Position numbers and translations under genes: made by a program | Shown: piece by piece, positions 1 through 5,042 of the stretch | Layout: every line of letters begins with the position of its first letter | Position numbering within the stretch: the stretch's first letter is position 1 | Assembly (NCBI RefSeq): GCF_044372965.1 | Contig: NZ_JBILQX010000210.1 | Span: 1-5,447, forward strand | Length of the DNA stretch: 5,447 bases | Origin: Elstera sp044372965 | GTDB lineage: Bacteria > Pseudomonadota > Alphaproteobacteria > Elsterales > Elsteraceae | Direction: 5' to 3' | The notes under the pieces: generated by a model | Seen by the model: the letters and a program-made list of their open reading frames with translations, nothing else | Databases searched by the model: none | Told to the model about the DNA's origin: nothing

Positions 1-1084
1 AGGTGTCGGTGCGCTGCACCCAATTGACGAGACGCCCGAGGCTGGGCGTTGCGATTTCAACCTGGTCGCCGAGTTCATGGGTAAACCCTTGTCCCGGCGC
101 GCGGCGGTCTTTGGTCGGGGCGAACAAAGTGCCGCAGAAGAGTACGGCCCCGTCGGGATATTGATGGTGGGCGTTCAGCAGTTGCCCCGCCAGACTTTCC
201 GGCGGGCGGCTGATGGCCTCCATCCGGCTTTCGCCTTCCATCACAAACCCGTCGTCGCCTGTAACGCGCAGAGTCAGGTGCAGCGTCTTGACCGTCTCCA
301 GCGAGAAAGCCCCGTCGAACAGCCGAATGAACGGCCCTAACGCGCAGGAGGCATTATTATCCTTGGCCTTGCCGAGCAGCAGCGCCGAACGCCCCTCTAC
401 ATCGCGCAGGTTAACGTCGTTCCCCAAGGTCGCGCCGATAATCTGCCCGCCGGACGTTAGAACCAGCACAACTTCGGGCTCCGGGTTGTTCCAGTTGGAA
501 ATCGGGTGAATACCAACCCGCGCACCGCAGCCCACCGCCGCCATTGGCTGCGCCTTCGTGAAAATCTCGGCGTCCGGGCCGATACCGACCTCAAGATACT
601 GCGACCATAGTCCCAAATCTTGCAGCGCCGCCTTCACCGCCGCCGCGCGTTCGGACCCGGCGACCAGCCCGCGCAAATTATCGCCCAGGATCGGGGCGAG
701 CCGAACGCGGATTTCCTGCGCGCGGGCGGGGTCGCCCTTGGCCTGCTCTTCGATGACCCGTTCCAGCATGCTGTCGGCAAAGGTTACGCCCGCCGCCTTC
801 ACCGCCTGTAAATCGACGGGCGCGAGCAATTGCCCCGCCGCTCCCGCGAGATAATCGTCGAGGTTGCCAAGATCGGGAAAATCCACCCGGTCCCGCAAGA
901 CCGCTGGAAGATCGGGAAGCTCCAGCAAGCCCGAAACCGTCGGTGCCAGCGCGGACACATCCAGCAACCGCCCACCGCGCACCAGCACGGGGCACGGCCC
1001 AGCCTCGGCCAGCGACCAAACCCGCCCGATCAGCAAGGCACGCTCGGCATCCTCGGGCAGAATTTCAGCAGCGGTGAGCGACAT
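1..1084 (-). CDS. Fumarylacetoacetate hydrolase (FAH) family protein, 2-keto-3-deoxy-xylonate dehydratase (XylX)-like; 3' end cut by window edge
   Basis: The minus-strand frame is open from an ATG at 1084 to the left edge (361 codons) with no stop, so the C-terminus is missing. The start is set by GGAGGA (1091-1096) six bases upstream. The first ~95 residues form the variable N-terminal part of long FAH-family enzymes (opening MSLTAAEILPEDAERA), followed by the catalytic fold: GVTF at 99-102, GPDAEIFTK at 169-177, WNNPEPEVV at 198-206 and GNDVNLRD at 221-228. E202, E204 and D223 match the family's divalent-metal ligands. From memory these motifs and the ~390-residue length resemble Caulobacter XylX, which dehydrates 2-keto-3-deoxy-D-xylonate to alpha-ketoglutarate semialdehyde in the cytoplasm. 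About 25-30 residues would be missing. Related FAH enzymes act on other 2-keto-3-deoxy sugar acids or diketo acids, so family assignment is firm and substrate is inference. No partner pathway gene is visible. Confidence 0.85.
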   Translation of the reverse strand, partial: MSLTAAEILPEDAERALLIGRVWSLAEAGPCPVLVRGGRLLDVSALAPTVSGLLELPDLPAVLRDRVDFPDLGNLDDYLAGAAGQLLAPVDLQAVKAAGVTFADSMLERVIEEQAKGDPARAQEIRVRLAPILGDNLRGLVAGSERAAAVKAALQDLGLWSQYLEVGIGPDAEIFTKAQPMAAVGCGARVGIHPISNWNNPEPEVVLVLTSGGQIIGATLGNDVNLRDVEGRSALLLGKAKDNNASCALGPFIRLFDGAFSLETVKTLHLTLRVTGDDGFVMEGESRMEAISRPPESLAGQLLNAHHQYPDGAVLFCGTLFAPTKDRRAPGQGFTHELGDQVEIATPSLGRLVNWVQRTDT

Positions 1085-1145
1085 GGGATTTCCTCCAAAA
1101 CCGGCGCTGGCACCACCTGCGACGGCGGCCTAACGCTTCCTTAAT

Positions 1146-1156
1146 TTGTCGGACAA
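1146..1156. promoter_or_regulatory. Candidate operator palindrome TTGTC-G-GACAA
   Basis: A perfect inverted repeat with 5-base arms and one central base. It overlaps the downstream edge of the proposed -10 box of the FAH-family gene and covers the expected transcription start, where a repressor would block initiation. The form TTGTNNNACAA resembles sites bound by GntR/FCD-type regulators, which often control sugar-acid genes. No regulator gene is in the window, and an 11-base palindrome can arise by chance, so this is an inference. Confidence 0.35.
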
Positions 1157-1184
1157 TATAGCTGATTTGGCGCGCTAAACGCAA
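1155..1184 (-). promoter_or_regulatory. Candidate sigma-70 promoter of the FAH-family gene
   Basis: Read on the minus strand, a TTGCGT -35-like box (1179-1184) and a TATATT -10-like box (1155-1160, five of six consensus bases) are separated by 18 bases. The start site would fall near 1148, leaving a leader of about 63 bases before the ATG at 1084. The -35 is weak, and it abuts the terminator hairpin of the upstream gene. That placement suggests the FAH gene has its own promoter rather than relying on read-through. Confidence 0.4.
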
Positions 1185-1214
1185 ACGGCCCGATCTGCTG
1201 CCAGATCGGGCCGT
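1185..1214 (-). terminator. Intrinsic terminator hairpin after the 5'-nucleotidase gene
   Basis: A perfect 13-bp stem (ACGGCCCGATCTG paired with its complement at 1202-1214) closes a four-base loop. It lies 24 bases past the stop codon of the minus-strand 5'-nucleotidase gene. The minus-strand tail is only moderately T-rich (TTGCGTTTA, with stem-adjacent A-T pairs), while the plus-strand side has TTTT at 1218-1221, so it could work in both directions. It separates the two minus-strand genes into independent transcription units. Confidence 0.8.
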
Positions 1215-1238
1215 GGCTTTTAAGATCGTGTCTGAAGG

Positions 1239-2852
1239 TTACGGTTGGCGCACGCGGCCTTCCAATTTCGCCTGAACCGGGGAGTTCTTGGCGATATAGG
1301 CGGCAACGCTATCTTCCAAATTCGGGCCAAAGTCATAGGCATCGACGGCATTGGTCTTGAAGACTGTGTAGCCATCGCCGCCCCGACGCATGAAGTCGTT
1401 GGTGGCAACGTTATAAACCGCGTTCGGGTCAAGCGGCTGGAAGCTGCCGTTACGCTTCACCTCGACCGAAACAATGCGGCTGCCCGCAGGTTTTTTCGGG
1501 TCCCAGCTATAGCGCAGGTTGGAGGAGACCTGCGGGAAGCGGCCTTGGTTTTCTTCAACCTTCGACACGCCGTTCTCCAGCGCCGCTACCACGTCCGAGC
1601 CCTTCAGCTTCATCGTAGCGATAGTGTTCTGGAACGGCAGCACGGTGAGGACATGGCCAAGCGTTACCGGGCCTTCACCGATGGAGGCGCGCACGCCACC
1701 GCCGTTTTGAATGGCAAACTCGGTGCCTTTTGAGGCGGTGGACCAGACCAGCGCATCGGCCACCAGATTGCCCATCAGGCATTCGCCCTTACGGCAGGTG
1801 CTGGCATCGAGCGCAACGCCGGAGGTGCCAACCGGCTTATTCTTCATCTCCGTAATCGGCGCGTCGAACTTATTAATTTCGCTGCGAATGGCTTTATCTT
1901 CGGCAACCGAAGCATCAAGCAAAATCGGCTCGCCCTCGTAAGAAGAAACCACGCCTTTCGCATCGAAGGTCACATCGAGACGGCCCAAATATTGGGTATA
2001 AGCCGCCGCCGTCACAATCAGTGTGCGCCCGGCCTTGCCGTTCACGACGATGGGATAGGGGCCTTCGGCTTCCTTGATCTTATTCGACAGCAGCGTGTGG
2101 GAATGGCCACCAACGATAATATCGATCCCCTCGACATTCTTGGCGATTTCCTGATCGCGAATCCAGCCGCTATGGGTGAGCGCGATAATTTTATCGATCC
2201 CGAGACTTTTCAGTTCCGCCACCGCTTTTTTCAGCGGGGCGTCTTCATGATTAAAGCTAACAGTCGGCCCTGGTGAAGAGGTGATGGGGGTATCATCGGT
2301 GGTGGCCCCGATAATGCCGATCTTCTGGCCGCCGCGTTCGATAATCGTATAGGGCTGGAACAGGCCCTGAAGGCGCGGCTCCTTACTGACATCGACATTC
2401 ACCGACAGAACCGGGAACTTCGTGCCCTTCAAGAAATCGGCCAGCACGCCGGGGCCATCGTCGAACTCGTGATTGCCGAGCGACATGGCGTCGACATCGA
2501 GCAGATTCACCGCCACCAAATCGGCCTTGCCTTTATACACGGTGTAGAACAGCGAGCCCTGAAACTGGTCGCCCGCGTGCAAAAACACCGAATGCCCGCC
2601 CGCTGCCCGCGCCTGTTTGGCGATTTCCTGGGCCTGATAGCCGATGCGGGCGACGCCGCCGAAGCACTTCTTCTCTTCCTCTTCCTTCGGTGAACAGGTC
2701 GTGCCGAAACGATTGATCGGCAACAGGCGCGAGTGAATATCATTGACGTGCAGAATCGTCAGTTTCAGCGGGGCCGGGGCTTGGGCGAATGCCCCCGCCG
2801 ACAGGAGGGCTGCGACCGAGACGGTCAATAGGGAGGTGCGGGTGAACAGCAT
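1239..2852 (-). CDS. Secreted 5'-nucleotidase / UDP-sugar hydrolase-like metallophosphoesterase (UshA/NadN family)
   Basis: A complete 537-residue protein that should hydrolyse extracytoplasmic nucleotides to nucleosides and phosphate. Residues 1-23 are a Sec signal peptide (RTSLLTVSVAALLSAG core, AFA-Q cleavage site), placing it in the periplasm. The N-terminal calcineurin-like domain shows the two-metal motifs in order: D38-x-H40 (HVNDIH), GD95Q, GNH128E, H227 and GGH250SH252. The C-terminal 5'-nucleotidase domain has GNLVADAL (361-368), NGGGVRA (383-389), F439 and NDFMRRGGDGYTVF (485-498); F439 and F498 are candidate base-stacking residues. Length is typical of the family. The start is supported by the signal peptide and AAGGA (2865-2869), at a rather long 12-base spacing. 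Four cysteines, C53/C63 in a charged loop (KEEEEKK) and C353/C358, could form disulfides after export. The motifs and charged cysteine loop favour a 5'-nucleotidase over CpdB or SoxB relatives; exact substrate is unknown. It ends at a strong terminator and is transcribed away from the bufferin operon. Confidence 0.93.
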   Translation of the reverse strand: MLFTRTSLLTVSVAALLSAGAFAQAPAPLKLTILHVNDIHSRLLPINRFGTTCSPKEEEEKKCFGGVARIGYQAQEIAKQARAAGGHSVFLHAGDQFQGSLFYTVYKGKADLVAVNLLDVDAMSLGNHEFDDGPGVLADFLKGTKFPVLSVNVDVSKEPRLQGLFQPYTIIERGGQKIGIIGATTDDTPITSSPGPTVSFNHEDAPLKKAVAELKSLGIDKIIALTHSGWIRDQEIAKNVEGIDIIVGGHSHTLLSNKIKEAEGPYPIVVNGKAGRTLIVTAAAYTQYLGRLDVTFDAKGVVSSYEGEPILLDASVAEDKAIRSEINKFDAPITEMKNKPVGTSGVALDASTCRKGECLMGNLVADALVWSTASKGTEFAIQNGGGVRASIGEGPVTLGHVLTVLPFQNTIATMKLKGSDVVAALENGVSKVEENQGRFPQVSSNLRYSWDPKKPAGSRIVSVEVKRNGSFQPLDPNAVYNVATNDFMRRGGDGYTVFKTNAVDAYDFGPNLEDSVAAYIAKNSPVQAKLEGRVRQP

Positions 2853-2895
2853 GGCGACGGTCAGTCCTTCATCAGGTTTCGTCCAATCTCACCAC

Positions 2896-2923
2896 TCTAT
2901 AGCCAGAATCGATGACGCCTCAA
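2896..2923 (-). promoter_or_regulatory. Candidate sigma-70 promoter of the 5'-nucleotidase gene
   Basis: On the minus strand, TTGAGG (2918-2923) and TATAGA (2896-2901) are spaced by 16 bases, giving a leader of roughly 37 bases to the ATG at 2852. Both boxes match consensus at four or more positions. The AT-rich tract at about 2932-2962 lies just upstream and also contains a TATAAA-like hexamer, so the exact promoter is uncertain. Confidence 0.35.
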
Positions 2924-2981
2924 TGATCGGCTATCCATTTTATACGGGTAAAGATTTTTTTCCGTCTCCCCGCATCCCCCT

Positions 2982-3009
2982 GTAACCTCACCGCCGTAAA
3001 GATCGAACT
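2982..3009 (+). promoter_or_regulatory. ECF sigma factor promoter (SigF-like), GTAACC-N16-CGAACT
   Basis: GTAACC at 2982-2987 and CGAACT at 3004-3009 are separated by exactly 16 bases on the plus strand, upstream of the bufferin operon. The AAC core at -35 and a CG-starting -10 are typical of ECF sigma factors. From memory, the Caulobacter SigF regulon, which includes bufferin-type genes, uses GTAACC-N16-CGAA. Transcription would start near 3015, giving a leader of about 68 bases before bufA1. No sigF or anti-sigma gene is in the window, so the link to a SigF protein is inferred from motif and gene content. Confidence 0.75.
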
Positions 3010-3049
3010 AGAGCCAAGACGGTGCCATCCCGTCGAGACTATGCGCTGT

Positions 3050-3071
3050 GGCGGTCCAACCGCCCCTTTTT
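3050..3071 (+). promoter_or_regulatory. Terminator-like hairpin with T5 tract in the bufA1 leader
   Basis: GGCGGT (3050-3055) pairs perfectly with ACCGCC (3059-3064) over a three-base loop and is followed by CC and TTTTT (3067-3071). The ribosome-binding site begins at the next base. A second small stem, GACGG/CCGTC (3018-3034), lies upstream in the same leader. The element sits inside the predicted transcript just before the first gene, where it could act as an attenuator or alter access to the ribosome site. The stem is only 6 bp, so it may be weak or accidental. Confidence 0.4.
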
Positions 3072-3080
3072 GGGAGAGAA
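3072..3080 (+). promoter_or_regulatory. Ribosome-binding site that fixes the bufA1 start
   Basis: GGGAGAGAA ends two bases before the ATG at 3083. Its GGGAG core lies about six bases from the start codon. The in-frame ATG at 3041 would put arginine, proline and tryptophan residues ahead of the signal peptide and has no comparable site, so 3083 is preferred. Confidence 0.7.
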
Positions 3081-3082
3081 TC

Positions 3083-3355
3083 ATGAGCGTTCCGATGTCC
3101 AAGAAAAGCTTAGGCGTTGCTTCCATCGCCGGAGCGGTCGCCATGGCCGCCGTTGCCTTCGCCGCAACGCCCGCCGCCGCCCAAGCGAAAGAAAAATGCT
3201 ACGGCATCGCTAAGGCCGGGCAAAACGATTGCCAGACCGCGAGCAGTTCCTGCGCGGGGACCTCGAAGGTCGATAATCAGCCGGACGCGTGGAAATATGT
3301 CCCCGCCGGAAGCTGCGCCGGTGCCGGGGGCGCCTTGCAACCGAAAAAGGCGTAA
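3083..3355 (+). CDS. bufA1: Bufferin precursor peptide, DUF2282 family (BufA1-like)
   Basis: A 90-residue secreted cysteine-rich peptide, read as the RiPP precursor of the operon. Residues 1 to about 35 form a Sec signal peptide: KK at 7-8, hydrophobic core GVASIAGAVAMAAVAFA (11-27) and an AAAQA cleavage region. The mature part of about 55 residues has the DUF2282 pattern EKCYGIAKAGQNDC then SC and SC, with cysteines at 39, 50, 57 and 78. In characterised bufferins, core cysteines are oxidised by the partner MNIO enzyme to thiooxazole rings that bind copper, and the signal peptide serves in place of a usual leader. I recall that the inner two (here C50 and C57) are modified while the outer pair forms a disulfide; that assignment is knowledge-based and not visible here. 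It is the first gene of the operon, behind an ECF-type promoter, with bufB 26 bases downstream. All four cysteines are present, so it looks functional. Metal specificity in this organism is unproven. Confidence 0.9.
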   Translation: MSVPMSKKSLGVASIAGAVAMAAVAFAATPAAAQAKEKCYGIAKAGQNDCQTASSSCAGTSKVDNQPDAWKYVPAGSCAGAGGALQPKKA

Positions 3356-3381
3356 CGCTTCATTCGGAAGGGGGGCGCGGC

Positions 3382-4275
3382 ATGATCGATCTTGCGCTTG
3401 CGCTCCCTCTTTCCTCCGGCGCGGCACTGGCCCCAACGGCACTGGCCCCAACGGCGGTGGGCCTCGGGCTGCGGGCTGAACACCACTCGGATTTCGCCGC
3501 GTTTTTGGCGCAACCGACGGCCTTGCCCGTCGATTTTCTCGAAATCCACGCTGAAAACTACCTGCATCCTGGTAGCCCGGCGCAGGGCTTGGTGCTGGCC
3601 TTAGCCGAGCGCCTCCCGATCAGCCTGCATAGCGTTGGCCTATCGCTCGGCTCGGCAGAAGGTGTGGATGAAATCCATCTCGCGCGTATTGCCGAACTGG
3701 CAGAAGCCTGTTCGCCGGTGCTCATATCCGATCATCTGGCCTGGTGCCGGGTGGGCGGGCGGTATTTGAACGATCTTCTCCCCCTTCCCTACACATCGGA
3801 CGCTTTGGATGTTCTGGTAGAGAATATCGACCGAGTGCAAACCCGCCTCGGGCGGAAGCTTCTGCTGGAAAACCCCTCGACCTATGTCGGTTTCACTGCG
3901 TCCGATTGGCCGGAGGGTGCGTTTATCGCCGAGGTGCTGCGCCGAACCGGCTGCGGGCTGCTGCTGGATGTGAATAACATCTATGTCTCAGCACAGAATC
4001 AGGGCGTGCCGCCGGAAGACTGGCTAGCTGCCTACCCCCTGGCCACCGCCGAGGAAATCCATCTGGCGGGCCATACGCGCCGCGATGGACCCGAGGGGGT
4101 GATCTTGATCGATACCCACGCCGCCCCCGTCGCCCCGGCTGTTTGGCAGCTTTACGAGTCGGTTCTCAGTCAAATCGGCCCGCGCCCAACGCTCATCGAA
4201 TGGGACGCCGATTTACCGGAGCTGGCGATACTGCTCGCCGAGGCCGAGGCCGCGCGCCAGCGGATGCCCGTATGA
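3382..4275 (+). CDS. bufB: Multinuclear non-heme iron oxidase (MNIO, DUF692), BufB-like peptide-modifying enzyme
   Basis: A 297-residue cytoplasmic DUF692 protein with a TIM-barrel fold, expected to use a two- or three-iron site and oxygen to convert precursor cysteines to thiooxazoles before export. The ATG at 3382 follows GGAAGGGGGG; a longer in-frame start at 3289 lies inside bufA1 and is not credible. Family motifs run in order: FLEIHAENY (52-60), LHSVGLSLG (82-90), ISDHLAW (115-121), VENIDRVQ (146-153), LLENPSTYV (161-169), LLLDVNNIYVSAQN (193-206), EEIHLAGH (224-231), IDTHAAPV (243-250) and IEWD (272-275). H83, D117, H118, E147, N164, D196, H227/H231, D244, H246 and E273 are the likely metal or active-site residues by motif position. 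Length is normal apart from an N-terminal stretch of about 25 residues with a tandem duplication. The stop overlaps bufC by four bases (ATGA), implying translational coupling with its partner. Family membership is certain; the bufferin role follows from context. Confidence 0.93.
   Translation: MIDLALALPLSSGAALAPTALAPTAVGLGLRAEHHSDFAAFLAQPTALPVDFLEIHAENYLHPGSPAQGLVLALAERLPISLHSVGLSLGSAEGVDEIHLARIAELAEACSPVLISDHLAWCRVGGRYLNDLLPLPYTSDALDVLVENIDRVQTRLGRKLLLENPSTYVGFTASDWPEGAFIAEVLRRTGCGLLLDVNNIYVSAQNQGVPPEDWLAAYPLATAEEIHLAGHTRRDGPEGVILIDTHAAPVAPAVWQLYESVLSQIGPRPTLIEWDADLPELAILLAEAEAARQRMPV
3423..3452 (+). repeat. 15-bp perfect tandem duplication near the 5' end of bufB
   Basis: The unit GGCACTGGCCCCAAC occurs twice back to back, with GGC of a third copy following. 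The unit is a multiple of three and encodes ALAPT twice (residues 15-24), just before the conserved AVGLGLR start of the DUF692 fold. It lies in a low-constraint N-terminal extension and probably arose by slippage; copy number could differ between strains without breaking the frame. Confidence 0.9.
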
Positions 4276-5012
4276 GCCTCGCCGCGCAGCAAGCGGGTTT
4301 CGCCGCCTATCTTTTGGGAGAGAGCGATACCCCGCCCCCCGGTTTGCACGCCCCCGAACGCGCCCAGATTTACCGGAACAATGTTCGCCTCTCGCTCACC
4401 GCAGCCCTGGCGGCGAATTTTCCCGTGACGGCGAAGCTGGTTGGGGAAGAGTATTTCGCCCAAGTCGCCCGGCATTTTTTACGTGCCTATCCGCCCTCCC
4501 AGCCCGATATGGCGCGCTATGGGGCCGATTTCCCGGCCTTCCTTGGCACGGCCCCCGGTATGGCCGATTTCCCCTATGTGCCGGAGGTGGCAAGAGTGGA
4601 GCGCGCGATGATCGACGCCCTGCTCGCTCCCGCTGCGCCCCCGCTCGCCGCCTCGGATTTTGCCGCCGTGCCGGAAGCAAGTTTCGCCGACTTGCGCTTC
4701 AGCGCCCATCCAAGCACGCGGCTGATCCAATCGGCTTTCGCGGTCGCCGACCTCTGGCAGGCCCATCAAGCCACCAACACGCCCGATCTCTCAGGCATGG
4801 CCCTCGATAGGCCCCAGAGCCTTGTTTTAACCCGTCCCGACGTGCGGGTGGAATGGCAGGTTCTCGCCCCCGACGACGCCCGCTTTCTAAGCGCGCTCCT
4901 TGCCGGAGCCAGCATTGCCGAGGCCGTGGCGGACGAGCCGGAGGGTTTTGATCTCACCGACGCCCTGCTCGGCCTTTTGCGCGCCAGTGTGTTTACCCGC
5001 CTTCAGTCTTGA
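4272..5012 (+). CDS. bufC: DUF2063 family protein, BufC-like precursor-binding partner of the MNIO
   Basis: A 246-residue cytoplasmic protein expected to hold the precursor peptide and present it to BufB. Its N-terminal DUF2063 domain is clear: YRNNVRLSLTAALAANFPV (34-52), KLVGEEYF (55-62), ARHFLRAYPPSQPDMARYG (66-84), FPAFL (87-91) and PYVPEVARVE (101-110). The C-terminal half (about 125-246) is less conserved and would be the RRE-like peptide-recognition part; this is inferred from the family. The start at 4272 overlaps the bufB stop as ATGA, so the ATG serves by coupling. An upstream in-frame ATG at 4143 lies wholly inside bufB and is rejected. No signal peptide or membrane segment is seen. 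DUF2063 next to DUF692 is a very widespread pairing, supporting action as a complex. Confidence 0.9.
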   Translation: MSLAAQQAGFAAYLLGESDTPPPGLHAPERAQIYRNNVRLSLTAALAANFPVTAKLVGEEYFAQVARHFLRAYPPSQPDMARYGADFPAFLGTAPGMADFPYVPEVARVERAMIDALLAPAAPPLAASDFAAVPEASFADLRFSAHPSTRLIQSAFAVADLWQAHQATNTPDLSGMALDRPQSLVLTRPDVRVEWQVLAPDDARFLSALLAGASIAEAVADEPEGFDLTDALLGLLRASVFTRLQS

Positions 5013-5042
5013 ACAAATCCTACGATAGAAGAGGCCTCACTC

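Noticed and set aside
678..1019. 113-codon minus-strand open frame within the FAH-family gene
   Set aside because: It overlaps the conserved FAH frame in a different register and has low-complexity Arg/Gly/Ala composition without a ribosome site.
1245..1733. 162-codon plus-strand open frame opposite the 5'-nucleotidase gene
   Set aside because: It lies fully antisense to a gene with clear catalytic motifs; its product shows no recognisable motif and it looks like a by-product of GC-rich coding DNA.
2932..2962. AT-rich tract in the divergent region, considered as a mobile-element scar or metal-regulator (Fur/CueR-like) site
   Set aside because: There are no terminal repeats and no convincing dyad; it is more simply promoter-associated AT-rich DNA.
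3041..3082. Upstream in-frame ATG that would lengthen bufA1 by 14 residues
   Set aside because: It would fall within the leader hairpin region, lacks a good ribosome site and adds polar residues before the signal peptide; the ATG at 3083 has GGGAGAGAA just upstream.
3331..3352. CGCCTT/AAGGCG inverted repeat at the end of bufA1, considered as an attenuator between precursor and enzyme genes
   Set aside because: The stem is 6 bp with a ten-base loop and has no T tract; this is within chance in GC-rich coding sequence, although differential expression of bufA1 and bufB remains possible.
3117..3479. 120-codon plus-strand open frame overlapping bufA1 and the start of bufB
   Set aside because: It is Pro/Arg-rich, matches no family I know, and overlaps two well-supported genes in another register.
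4143..4271. N-terminal extension of bufC from an upstream ATG
   Set aside because: It is embedded in the conserved end of bufB and encodes Arg-rich sequence with no DUF2063 similarity; the ATGA overlap at 4272 is the natural start.
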